From the NCBI RefSeq assembly GCF_030848805.1, contig NC_092367.1, positions 9,411,835 to 9,475,834 of the forward strand: 64,000 bases of DNA, in the 5' to 3' direction. The DNA comes from Temnothorax longispinosus. Its lineage: Eukaryota; Arthropoda; Insecta; Hymenoptera; Formicidae. The notes beneath the pieces are model-generated. The model did no database searches and was not told the origin of the DNA. It was given only the letters and a program-made list of their open reading frames with translations. Each line of letters starts with the position of its first letter. The first letter of the stretch is position 1. This document shows, in pieces, positions 1 through 12,344 of this stretch. A program made the position numbers and the translations under genes.

Positions 1-775
1 ATATATTTGTACTCACATCCTTAAAAATTATTTCGGGAATTTGAGCGAATGTCACAACTAGATAAAATTATCTTTCATATTTTGACAGTTGAGTAGGAAC
101 ATATTTGAGTTGGCGAAAAATGATTCTCTGAAACTGCACGTGTGTGTAAATAATTCAGTAGAAAATATATAATCTTCATTTCAAAATACATTTGCACACT
201 ACGTACCAAAAATATATAATATGATAACGTAGTTTTTGCTATTTAATTGATTGAATTTTAGAAAAGAAAAAGATTTAAAAGTATATAACTATGTCAGTCA
301 ATAAAGAGACATAGACGCAAATTGAATCATATATATTTAATTGCCTGCTCATTAAATATAAAGTGCAAACACATAGAAATTGTATATTTTTCTATACTTA
401 AATGCAATAGGAAGAAATAATTAAACAAGTATCCTTGCATAGAAATATTATGCATAATTTTTACAAAACATATTTGAGATTCGCGCAATTGAGATATATA
501 TAATAAAATTAAAACGATTCTATAAATCTTAGGTATATGTTAATAATACGACATGATCTTTTTAATCATGAAACTTACAAACTAACGGAAAAAGATTTGT
601 ATCCTAAATGCCAATAATTTTTCTAATGTAACAATAATACTGAAAATATATGGATAAAAATATATATAATAAATAATAACATAATTAATGATATACAAGA
701 GCTTTTGTCGCGCATATCGATTTTCAATAATGGATATTCAATATTATAACAAATACGTTTTACGTTTATTCGAAA
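1..775. other. AT-rich intergenic DNA, no gene seen
   Basis: This stretch is strongly AT-rich with many short TA and TATA runs. I see no open frame with recognisable motifs, no RNA gene and no clear terminal inverted repeats. It leads into the GACATAA-type repeat that starts near 776. Confidence 0.6.
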
Positions 776-1032
776 ACAAATTATGTGTACACATAATAAA
801 AATTGTATGAATTAAAATTATGTGTATACACATAATAAAAATGCGGAATTATTTTTATGTCAGACATAATTTTAATTCATCCAATTTTTATTATGTCAAG
901 ACATAATTTTAATTCATCCAATTTTTATTATGTCTAGACATAATTTTAATTCGTCCAATTTTTATTATGTCTAGATATAATTTTAATTCAGCGAATTTTT
1001 ATTATGTCATGACATAATTTTAATTCTGCCGC
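776..1032. repeat. AT-rich GACATAA tandem repeat (foldback-arm type)
   Basis: About six tandem copies of a roughly 37-bp unit whose core reads TTATGTC-nn-GACATAA followed by TTTTAATTCATCCAATTT. Each core is itself a short palindrome. The same unit fills the arms of the foldback elements at 27.1-31.4 and 50.2-54.6 kb, so this is a related arm fragment lying next to the same 90-bp minisatellite. Confidence 0.8.
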
Positions 1033-1606
1033 TAGGGAATTTTTAAGTCGATTCTTATGAATCAAGCTTGAATTCGATGTCTAGGTGTCCCAGGTTGCCG
1101 ATGACGAGGTCCACATAGTGCGCTCCATAGTTTTCGGTGTCCAGGTGTATTAATACCTTGAATTTGATGTCCACGTGTTCCAGGTTGCCGATAACGGGTT
1201 CCAGATAGTGCGCTCCATAGTTTTCGGTGTCCAGGTGTAATACCTCAAATTAATACCTCAAATTCGATATCTACGTGTCCTACATTCAGATTTAAAATTA
1301 TTAATACACTTAGACACCAAAAACTACGAAACGCACTATGTGGACCTCGTCATCGGCAACCTGGGACACGTAGACATCAAATTCGAGGTATTATTACACC
1401 TAGACACCGAAAACTACGGAGCGCGCTATCTGGACCTCGTCATCAGCAATTTGGAACCCCTAGACATCAATTTCAAGATATTAATACACATAGACACCGA
1501 AAACTACGAAGCGCACTATCTGGACCTCGTCATCGGCAACCTGGGATACCTAGACATTGAATTCAAGCTTGATTCATAAGAATCGACTTAAAAATTCCCT
1601 AGCGGC
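1033..1606. repeat. Palindromic block of the 90-bp minisatellite
   Basis: The left half (1033-1290) has 90-bp units in reverse orientation and the right half (1310-1606) has them forward. Both outer ends carry the same sequence as an inverted repeat: GCCGCTAGGGAATTTTTAAG at the left and its complement at the right, next to an AAGCTT site. The right half stays open as a 79-residue frame (1340-1579) with the repeat LDTENY.A.YLDLVIGNLG. This is a short version of the palindrome seen in the two large foldback elements, without their terminal TATGGCACGCC repeats. Confidence 0.8.
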
Positions 1607-2346
1607 ATTTTCTGCCAAGCGTAGAGAACCTTCTTTTCCGGCAGCGGTGGCAATACAATGTAAGGATACGAAATCTCTCCAGATAAACATGAAGCAATTG
1701 ACTCAATATATATTATATATATACCTAATTTACCTAAATAGAAATCCTCCTCCTGACCGATAAGTCTATCGACCAAATTTCGAAATACGCGCGCGATATT
1801 GAAACTGGCAATACCTGCGCCGCCAGCGTCGAAAAAGTGAAAGTGACATTTCTCTAATGCTAGGTCTATAATGCGAGTCGTAAAGTCGTGAGTCGCAAGA
1901 ATTGACCAATCACAATCGATTATTCTCCTCAAATTCGATTATTCTCCTCAAATTCGATTGTGATTGGTCAATTCTTACGACTCACGACTTTACAACTTGC
2001 ATTGTAGACCTAGCATAATAATCATAATAATATTGAGACGTCGGCGCCGCGGCGTTAGGAGAAGGAGGAGGAGAAGAAGTATCTTAAATAAAATTGTTCA
2101 CATTTGGACTTTGCGTCGCAATATCTCCGCTCGTAGGACATGTAGCGGAATATTATAAGAGAAACCCCCCCCCCCCTAATTCGACCCCAAGCTATCAATC
2201 AAACCTACTTAGAACTTGATCCGTTCACTCGTTATCGAGATCTCAACATCTCGGGTACTCGCAACCCGTCGCGTCGCGTAAAAGAGTCATGGTCGGTCTC
2301 GCTCCGCGTGTACTTGGCGCGAGACATTGCCGTGTGTCTCTTGATT
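1607..2346. repeat. Interspersed repeat shared with 32376-32979
   Basis: The segment aligns by eye with 32376-32979 at roughly 90% identity. Shared blocks include a GTCTATCGACC stretch, the CGCGCGATAT and CGCCAGCGTCG blocks, a G/A-rich run, a C-homopolymer (around 2166-2177) and a GC-rich end with CCCGTCGCGTCGCG, stopping at CTTGATT in both. The divergence is clearly greater than between duplicated copies A and B, so this is a repeat family rather than part of that duplication. Function unknown; no coding motif recognised. Confidence 0.65.
1857..2016. mobile_element. 160-bp hairpin MITE
   Basis: Inverted repeat of about 64 bp per arm beginning ATGCTAGGTCTA and ending TAGACCTAGCAT, with a short loop of repeated ATTCTCCTCAA. 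It is absent from the otherwise similar segment near 32.67 kb, which marks it as an insertion into this repeat copy. No coding capacity. Confidence 0.7.
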
Positions 2347-3743
2347 TGAAGTAACACGCAGACAACATTGGATATATCTATTGCCAGCAATTTGTCGGCA
2401 AGAAAGCAGCATCAAATTTATTTCGCGTTGCTAACAATATGACAGCATTGTGTGATCCTATGAATTATTACTGCAACATGACAGCAACAGCTCGAATTTT
2501 GAATCAGACGATTTTAGACCGCAGCATAAGTTGCCAACAAGTTGCTGGCAAGTTGCTATACAAAATTGTTGTCTCGTGAAGGCATCAACTTGCCGACAAA
2601 TGCAGACTCAGTTGCTACAATTCTGCTAGCAACACATACTATGTTGTCGGCAACATGCCAGCAACAATACAGACACGTTGCTATCTGGGTGTATTTAAGC
2701 CTTAAGTACGTCTTAAGTACGATCTTCAGATGTCATGAAGCAATTACGAAGCTGTATTGGCATCTTAAAACATTACTTAACCCTTTTGGTACGAAGCGAC
2801 TGGGATGCGAACGGCCCTCTAATGGCCGAAGCGTCGATCTGCCGATATACGCGATTTGGCGGAGAGAGCTAGGCACTCGACGTTTAACGCCTTCAATTAT
2901 TATATGTAATAAAACTCAATGACAAAAACATTTAAAAAATTTATTAACGCAGTAGAAATATTTTAAGTTAACATTTCAAGTTGCTCGGCCGCAGTATAAG
3001 CAGTATGTGACAGTAAATTGACTATATATAGTTACTGCTCGGCCGCAGCGAACAGTATAATGGACAGTTACTACGTTTACGCGAGCGTTACTTCTGTAGT
3101 AACTTACGATAATTCACTCGTTTACGCGGAGTAAATTATCGTAAGTTACTACAAAATTCCGTTTACGCAAAGAAATTATCGTAAGTTACTACAGAAGTAA
3201 TGCTCACGTAAAAGTAGTAAAAGACTATAGTCACTCTCCGTACCGAACGGGTTAAGGGCTGCGTTCGAAAACTTTACTCGGGTGCACAAGCGCCATTCTG
3301 TTCTTGTTCAATTTTTAGTAAGTAGCAAAGATAGAACGATGCGGTGTGCACCCGAATAAAATTTTTGGACGTAGCCAAAACGGTCTTGAAATAAGATCCG
3401 ACTCTGAATACCAGCGATAATTATTTATCAAGAGTTTAGCACATGAAAAGTTTCGTAATAATAACAAATTTGAAATAAAATGTTTTCTTTATATCGATAA
3501 ATATTTTATATGACAGTTTTTAATAGAGTAACGTGGATTTCTCACAAGAAAAGGAATCTTCTTTACTTAAGAAATTAATAGGTTTTTCACAGCTTTATTT
3601 AATTATCTACAGAAAAAGCATTGGAAGGAAAGTTAGCTCATAAACGTGCGATCTTACAAGATCTCATTTTTGTCTGTTACTAGCATGTAATGAGATAATA
3701 TCTACATAAACGTAGACATTCTTAGTTACGTTCTAAATTTTCA
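2347..3743. other. Intergenic DNA downstream of OR-1
   Basis: No protein-coding feature recognised. Around 2360-2690 the motif GTTGCTGGCAA and its complement recur many times in degenerate form. From about 3500 to 3743 the sequence matches the 3' flank of OR-3 at 14.82-15.06 kb (shared ACAGCTTTATTTAATTATCT and a common AAGATTTCAT-like block), so it is the 3' flank of OR-1, conserved among paralogues. Confidence 0.55.
3066..3220. repeat. 155-bp imperfect hairpin, MITE-like
   Basis: The arms read AGTTACTACGTTTACG at the left and the near-complement CGTAAAAGTAGTAA at the right. An inner pair GTAACTTACGATAA/TTATCGTAAGTTAC occurs three times. No target-site duplication could be fixed. Confidence 0.5.
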
Positions 3744-6700
3744 TTACAAAGACCGTAGTAGCATAAAGTATGACGATGATGTACGCAACACCTTGAACAT
3801 ATTTTTACAGAGTATATATAATTGCACGCATATACATCCTATAAAATAATTACATACTTACCGTATTGAAAGTTACATATGACAATACAACGATTTCACC
3901 CATTTTTAGTATTGATGGTTTCTCACATCTCATCATTATCATTATAAGAAGCTTTCTCGCTGCTATCGGCATACTATACCACTCTGAATTATATCTAGAA
4001 ATTTTGCAAGACATTTCGAAATTATATTATGTATTTATCCGCTTGCAATTTTGTTACGTTTTTCATGAGTTATATGACTCAAGATTTTGCAAAAGTGCTA
4101 CTGCTTATATTTATATTATACGTACGCGGATTCAAACACTTTCTCACTGGAATCTATGATTTTCTGACCCTGCCAATTTTGGAAGAAAACGTTAATTAAA
4201 ACTCCGTTTAGATAAGCACTGAGTTTTAAAAGACGATTAATGTCTTCCGTGTTATTTATCACCTGTACAACCAAAAGAAGTATAATTAATATACGAGAAA
4301 TATAATTAATAAAGTATGATAAATACAGTTGATTTAAGTAGTTAATTTTATTAAATACTTTATTAAGTAATTTATATATGCGATGCAAAAGCACATCCAA
4401 GAACTATTACGATTATGTGAAAATTTTCATCAGATATACCTGATATCCCTGGACACTTAAAATAAGTACAGTTAGTCCAATATGTATACAGAGAGGTATG
4501 CTGTATATTGACTCTATGATGGCAACAAATCTAATACAACATACACAAACATATTATTTTATTACTATTGCTCACACGAAGATAGTTAATACTAAATGTC
4601 TGAACGTATACTCACTGCATCGTTTCCGTGTGTCTGCGAATACTATACGCGATATTCGCATAAGATATATTTTTCGTAGTTGTCATCGTCAATCTGTCGT
4701 TTTCGAAGACTAACGCGGTTTCTAACCGGTATCTAAGTTCAATATTATCATAAAATTAAAAAAAAAAACGCCTTTTTGAAATAAAAGTATTTTCGCAAGA
4801 AATAAACTCCCATTATTTGCGTTGAGCTCGCATTTTTATAGAATCCATGTACTTAAATCATGATTGTTCATTAGACTGATTAGACTCACCTCAAAGCCGC
4901 GAACAAACCGCAGCAGTATTCGACCAGTGTTAGGTATAGAACATCAAATATAACTAGTAAGACTGTGTAAGAAAAATCGCATATGGCGCTGTGTATAAAA
5001 ATTGGAACGTAGTACGTGTCTAAATCAACCATATAATTAACGCGATGAGGGAGTCCTATTTGCACTTTACTTGATGTCTCATTAATCTCCTTGGATTCCG
5101 TATGGAAAAATCTTGTCAGTAATGTCGAAAGTATATAAATAATGCTGTGACCTAGTATTAAACCTAATTTGCAGAATAATTATTATAATTTACAATTATT
5201 GCCAAAAAGTTATGTATAATACTTCGACATTTTAAAAAGCGTCAAACGTCTTCAAACGTATGTATAGTATATTTGAAAATCGTTTAAAAAATAAAATTGT
5301 TATATTAATGTGTTTGAAATTTTTTTACTGCACTAAATTATTGTTAAACCGATTATACTATTAAAATCACCCGTATAAGTGTAGCCTAACTTTTGCCCAT
5401 ATTGCGCGTGCGAAATCTGTATCTTAGTTTCCTCATCCGATTTTGGGGAAAGACAGTACTCTTGCATCTTTATAAGAAGCACTTTTATCTATTACTCGAT
5501 AAAGATTTAAATGTGATAAGATTTAATTTTATTTTTCGAACTTATTGCTACTGTTTTTTTGTAATTATTTAGTTTAGGGAAGCAACTTCCTGCGATCTTG
5601 ACTTTGACACATATATTATAGAGAGCATCTCCTGATTGTGAGTAACCTTCTAAAGGTTTTAGCCATCATTCGTTATTTATTAAAAAGTTATTATATAACA
5701 TATAACACCTGAAGCAGGGTAGGGGCGTAGCCCCTCCTTCGCCTACATATGTACTGTCTATACACGCAAATTACTTCCCTTAGTACTGACACAAACTGTT
5801 ATATTTCTCAAACTTTTTGTTAATAACTTTTTAATTAATAACGAGCAGCTGAAACCTTTAGAAGGTTAGTGCTCTCAGGAGAGTGCTCTCTATAATATAT
5901 GTCAAAGTCAAAGTCGCAGGAGGTTGCTCCCCTAAACTAAATAATTACCTTATTTTTATTATTAGTTAATCGTTTAGTTTACTATATACAATATCATTTT
6001 TATATTTACGCACCTGTGGTAATGTATATACCGCGCAAAACGTTTTACTTATAGTCACTATCGCGAAACAAAGCAACGGTAGGGCATCAATCACTTCGAA
6101 GGAGTCATGCTTGATTTCAATTACACCCAACATCTACATTTTTCGTTAATTACATTGTAGACATGTCATATAACAAATGATTTAAATTGAACCGCTTTAG
6201 AGCAGTAAAAGTGGCCAAAATTCAATATCTCATTTAACATATGGCCTAATAAATGCCTAATAAAAAAGTACCTATACAAGGTTTTTAATGTCGCTGATTC
6301 CATTTTTGATGTAAAATTTTTGAAATTAAAAATGACGGATTTAATACAGCGGGAAACTAGATTCATGTATCGATATACTTATTGATACCGCATGAAACCT
6401 TCGGAGACGTACTTACACACGATGAGAGACGGTATATGATACCTTTTATTGATACATATCTCTCTGTGTGTGTAGTCCGCTTAAGGTATCCAATGAGACT
6501 TCACTCGTTATGATAAGTATTATAGTAACACTTTAGGACGCAATATGTTTCCAAAGTATGATCACATTGAAATTCAATAATACATATATAAGTACGCAAC
6601 GTTCTACTATTTTTGTCTTTTGCACTTTGCACTATTACAGTGATTTGTCCGAGTATAACAATGGATAAAAAGCAATAGAATATTTTTTAATACAACAATA

Positions 6701-7244
6701 CTAATGAAATATATAAAAAGTAAAGTCATGCATACATAATTTTCAAAACGTTTAAGTTATTGTCAATGAAATTTTAAAAATAATTAGTCTAACTTATTAA
6801 AATGACAATAATATATTTGTCCTATCGCATCTCCAAAATCGATTCCAACAGTTTGACCAATTTTACTGCTATCCTGGCCCATGTGCACCCGATCGCAAAT
6901 TACATTAATTATATTAAATACACTTAAAAGTAAATATGGATTTTTGTACGCATAGATATCTTGACGAAATGATATAAGAAGAAAGATTTAATTACCACAC
7001 ATCTTTTTGGAAGAACGCAATAATGGAAGCTATAATAGTACATACATGCAATAGTATTTTAAAATAATATACGTTTTCTTAAACTTACCTCGAATATAAA
7101 TCCAGATCCAAGTATCAGTAACATAGCGAGATATATCGCGTAGCGCCTGTATTGCGTATGAAAAGGCCATAGGCCACTGATACTTAATAGTATTCGAATG
7201 ATGTTATAATGCGAATCCCGAAAGAACTGTTCGATATCGCCCAT
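3744..7244 (-). CDS. Odorant receptor OR-1, complete, nine exons
   Basis: Insect 7tm_6 odorant receptor, a seven-membrane-segment ligand-gated channel subunit that pairs with Orco in sensory neurons (family knowledge). I joined nine exons by splice sites and phase: 7244-7089, 6133-6014, 5488-5371, 5151-4890, 4732-4616, 4530-4440, 4262-4126, 3994-3862, 3791-3744. The total is 1182 bp, 393 residues plus TAA, with no internal stop. Visible motifs are ILLSISGLWPF in exon 1, DSFEVIDALPLL in exon 2, YYVPIFIHSAICDF and YCCGLFAAL in exon 4, IIDSSEKVFESA in exon 7, NSEWYSMPIAARKLL in exon 8 and SYFMLLRSL at the end. Exon lengths match OR-2 almost exactly. Nine coding exons fit the large 9-exon OR clade of ants (inference). 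Intron 2 holds a MITE. The start is the ATG opening MGDIEQFF. Confidence 0.88.
5561..5948. mobile_element. 388-bp MITE in intron 2 of OR-1
   Basis: The ends form a long imperfect inverted repeat: GTAATTATTTAGTTTAGGGA at the left, with its complement at the right, continuing through AGCAACTTCCTGCGA. The interior has a second pair around ACCTTTAGAAGGTTA and a GC-rich mini-hairpin near 5717-5745. No protein coded. It lies between OR-1 exons 2 and 3 and spares both splice sites. Confidence 0.7.
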
Positions 7245-7873
7245 TCTGTCTCTTATCTCCTGTTGCTACTATTACAAGAGCAAAATTCACTTATCATAGG
7301 GTATAGATCGTCTCTTGAGAATTCCATTTTATGTTTGATTGTCGTAAAATCTAAAATGCATATTTACCGCTAAAGTGTTTATGCCGCAAAAACCAAAACG
7401 GCACATTGTAAAGTCGCAAGATTATCTTATGGAAATTGCATAATTATAGAAAAAGCGAACAGTCATGCTGGGAATATCGTCTTCGTGGATTCGATACAGA
7501 CAAAAGAGGTATGAAAATTTTATTCGCAAGTACAGTCGATTTAAGACCAGACTATTACGAAAAGGTATAGCTCCATCCTTTGAAATCGGTTACATTATAA
7601 AATGATAGTCTTGTGAGGTATAAACATAAACTTATCAAAGATCTATTGTACTACATATTGCCATTATTAAAGATTTTTTTTAAATTAAAGATAGACGTAA
7701 AAGATGTTTTATAAGATAAAAGTGCAAGCTTAAATATTAATATTCTTGTATTTAATTATTTTCTCGTAAATATAGACAATGCTCTGCATTATTAAAATAG
7801 TAAGATATCTACATTATTTTTATATTCAGAATAATTTTACATTTTTTAGAAGAGAAAGTTCGAAAATTCTGTA
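7245..7873 (-). promoter_or_regulatory. OR-1 upstream region, conserved between paralogues
   Basis: The 629 bp between the OR-1 start and the OR-2 stop must hold the OR-1 promoter. Long blocks are nearly identical to the region upstream of OR-2 (13075-13700) and its duplicate at 34.65-35.28 kb, for example GGCACATTGTAAAGTCGCAA and GTCTTCGTGGATTCGA. Conservation probably reflects tandem gene duplication and may include control sites, but I cannot name a transcription factor motif. Confidence 0.5.
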
Positions 7874-8734
7874 TTACCGTACAGATCGTAAGACTGTGAA
7901 ATACGAAACAGATGCACGTACGACCTAGAAAAAAAAGTAAAATTACTAAAAATGTCAATAGGAAAATAATCATATAAAGGAAATTATAACAGGTCTTACT
8001 GCGCTGAAACTGGGAAGAGAAAGAATCATGATTTTTCCAACGGTCAACGTACAAGGTGAAGTGCTTCTCAGCATTATCATGTTCAAGAGCTTCCTGGATT
8101 TGGGTGATGCTTCATACCATTCACCTCGGTAACTTATATTGACAACTTTATTATTATTTGTATCTCAAATAAAAATTTGTTAGAGAGAAGTAATTTTACT
8201 TTGTGTAGGACATTTGCATGACTTGTATTACTAGGAAGTAGTTGTATTCTTTGACTCACGTCGATGTATAAACGTGATCGCTGTGATCGATTACTTGTTG
8301 CCCGAACCAACAGGCCATGTATAAATGCAATAATTGAGCGATAATATACGCGGAATGCCGAATTGCAAGATGTGGAGTGAGGGTGCCATTAGTTGCCTAA
8401 AAATGTTCCGAAAGCCGTGGATTTCAATACCGGTTTATATTTCACAAAGTCGCGTAATATATTTTATATCATATATATAATCGCAATAATATATATTTAA
8501 TGAATATATAAATAATATCAATATATATGGAGGGGTAAAAACCACAATAGTGCAAGTCAAATTTTTAAAAATATTTTCTTGTGTGCATAGATGCAATTTA
8601 TATATTGTACATACAGATTGCATCTATGCTTTTAAAAATTTGATTTACATCACTGTGGTTTTTACCTCTCCATATATATACATATATATATTGATATTAT
8701 TTATATATTATATAATGAATATATAAATAATATC

Positions 8735-8766
<32 letters not shown>

Positions 8767-11700
8767 TCATTATATTCATTCAATATATTATTGCGATGTA
8801 TCAATCACAAACCTGTAGAGCCGACATACTCATAGCCAATATAATTAAGCCAACTTCCACGAAAAACGCATTTGTGTAGACAGTCTCTAAGCACCTCGCA
8901 AATCTTGTTTAATAAAAAAAAATCTATAATTATTTCTTATATTAACCTCTTCGTTGGCATTGACGCAATAGTGCGTCAATCTTTTTTTCCCTATAACTTG
9001 CTCCGATTTGGCATCCAAGTCTTACACGGGGGTTTTTGGGGTCGCTGATTACGAATCTGAATTCAAAATTTGCAAATTCAAAATGGCGGATCCAAAATGG
9101 CGGATAAAAATGCAAAAAATTACTTGATTGAGATGAAATTTGCCATTTTGAATTTTCGAATTTTAAGTTCAGATTCGTAATCAGGGGCCCTCAAAAACCC
9201 CAGGGTACAAATTTTTAGGATGAAAAATTTTCCTGCCATTTTGGGCACTTTTTGTCGAATTCTCTCTCCCAACGAAGGGGTTAAGTCTTTTCTTAAAGTA
9301 CATAAATAGAAAATTTCTATATCTCTTACAATTATGCAAGGATACACACTAACCGTAGAGCATCTCTATGTTTTTGTATACAATATACGAAATTTTTGTA
9401 AAATTTATTATCTTCCTCGAGCGAAGCGAGCTCCTTATCTTGCTCGATGGTTTTTCTTATACACTCTAGCCGATATCTGAGAAAGAAAACGGCCAAATAT
9501 CTCAAAGTATTTTTTTTAGTCATTCAAATTATTTAATACATACCTGACGATTGAAAATAGTGCGCAACAATGTTGTACCAGAATAGTCACGTAGGTGTCA
9601 GACGCGACTATGGTATTAAGACGAATAGCAGTAGTTAAGTAATTATGAATCAGCACGGGATAGTAGTACTTTTCGAGATCTATATAATATTCCACGTGAT
9701 ATGGAAATCCCACTGGCCGCGTTGGATAGTCGGATGTTACATTTTTGCCGATTATTTTCGGAATTATCGCGAGAAAAGGAAAAAGGCTGCCAAATGCATA
9801 CATACCACCTAGATGCGAAAAATGCGATCTGCTAATGATTCTTTCGTTAAATAGATTATTTTCGAGTTATATATAAATTAATTTTTAATAATATCTTAAT
9901 TAGAAATCACATCAAGCAAGCATAAAATTAATTGTTATTACAAATTATTAGCTAATAATTTTTCCTAACGCGAGCGTGAAATGGGCCGCTTTTCGCGCTT
10001 GTTTTGAGTGAGCAAAACGATCCATTTCGCAATCGATGACGTAAGCGTTGAGAAATAGAGCCATTTCTTAACTAGTGGAGAAATAAAATTGTAAAACAAG
10101 CGCGAAAAGCGGCCTGTTTCACGCTCTTGTTAGGAAAAATAGTATGAACAACTCGTGGGAAGAGTGGTCGAGCCCAAATGAGTGTGATGGTCGCACTCGC
10201 TTCGCTCGTGCGACCAACTTCACACTCATTCAAAAGCGACCACTTTTCCCATTAGTTGTACAATATACTATTTATTTATGATTGTATATATACTATCAGT
10301 TTTAACGCATAATATAATAGTGATTAATTTCTATTAATTTCTTACTAGCATAGCCGATAGTAATGCTTCTTCCACTCTCCGCAAACCTATGCAAAATTTC
10401 AAATTCGCTTTGGATGGTCCACGATTGCCAATCCCTTTGCATGTGTATAAGAAGTATCTTGATCTACAACTTGAAATTCATATTTTTTAAATAAATGTGA
10501 TTTCACTTAATATCGTGATTTTCTGCATACCTTTTCTATATTGCACACCAGGTTCGTCAGCTTAACGATGCACACACCATCTATTATGAGTGGTGGTATA
10601 CATTCGATGGTTGCATCAAGATCGCCGCGTAATGTCACTAAAGCGAGTACCTTGAATCCAACATTCCCCGGCAAAATAATGAGATCGAAAAATACGTTTC
10701 GCAAAATATAAAAGTACTAGGTTTTTTCTCAAAATCTATTCCCCTCTCCCCAAACTCACTCATTAATTAGGAGCACCAATAGAACCCCATAAAACCCAAT
10801 TTTCAATCCCATAGTAGCCATCTCCATAAAATTAGTAATCTTTTGGTACCAATTTCATCAAAATCATCAACAAAAAATTAGAAAAATTTTGGCACCGGTT
10901 TCAAGAAAATCGATCCATTAATAAAAAATTATTTATTAATAAAAAATTAAACTTATCCTCCAAAAATTTAAAAAATTTTGGCACTGGTTTAAAAAAAATC
11001 GGTCAATTAATACTTATTATTTCTCAAAATTTTAATAATTTCCAAACCGGTTTCTAAAAATTGGTAACAAAAAATTATCCATAAAAATTATCCATTAAAA
11101 CAATTATCCATAAAAAAAATTCAGCTTGATATCTCAAAGTTTGCGGAAATTGGAGCAATCACGTATATATTTTTTTTAACAGAAATTGTAAACCACTTTT
11201 CTATTAACAATTTTTCTAATTCTATTACATTCTTTAGTTCTTTCTACCCCTATCTATATATATAAGTACCTGACGTCTGTATGTCTGTCAGTCTGACCGC
11301 GAACTACTTGTTATTTTCCGAGAAATTGGAAAAATTTCGTAACCGGTTTCCAAAAACCGGTCTTAATCGCTCGCGACAGTCACGAATTGAAGTAACTGGT
11401 TAATTCCTAAAAATTTAAAAAATTTCTGATATCGGCTTCCAAAAAGATCGGTAACAAAAATTTATACACTTATAGCACTCCCCGGAAAATTCTACCCCTG
11501 TTTCATATATAACTCTTTGAAATTCGGTCAATTATTTCCCGAAAAATTGGAAAAACCGGTTTCCAGAAAATCGGTAACAAATCCTACATACAACATATTT
11601 CATTTAAAACTAATCGACCTATAAACAATTTAATTCCCGAAAATTATTATAAAAAAAAGATTTATTTTTTTTTTGGCCTTTACAGCTTCCTTTATTTCAT

Positions 11701-12308
11701 AATTTAGTGCTGCTCTTAGCAATAGATCATCCTGATCGTCTTCTAACGTACATTTTTTAAAAAATCACACAGATTTTTTTAAACAAAAATCGGAAACGTT
11801 TCAAGAAAATCAGCACATTAATGAAAAATTAAACTCGCGGTTTCAAAAAAATCAGCATATACAATTCTTTGAGATTCGGTCAATTATTTCCAGAAAAATT
11901 GGAAAAATTTTGGAACCGGTTTCCAAAAAGATCGGTAACGAAAAATTATACACTTTATGGCAATTCTCGGGAAATTCTACACCTACTTCATATACAATTC
12001 TTTACGATTCGGTCAATTAATTCCCGAAAAGTTGGTAAAATTTTGTAACCGGTTTCCAAAAAGATTGGTAACGAAAAATTGTACACTTTATGGCACTCTC
12101 TGGGACATATATATTCTACCCTTACTTCATATACAATTTTTTAAGATTTGGTCAATTAATTCTCGTAAATTTTGAAAAATTTTGGAACCGGTTTCCAAAA
12201 AGATCGGTTCATCCCCGGTAAATTCTACCCTTATTTCATATACTTTTGGTAAAAATTTGGTCCATTAACGAATGAGTAGTTCGCGTACAGACAGACAGAC
12301 AGACGTGA

Positions 12309-12344
<36 letters not shown>

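Noticed and set aside
6166..6366. 66-codon minus frame in OR-1 intron 1
   Set aside because: No motif, no splice signals in phase with OR-1, and an AT-rich codon pattern typical of chance frames.
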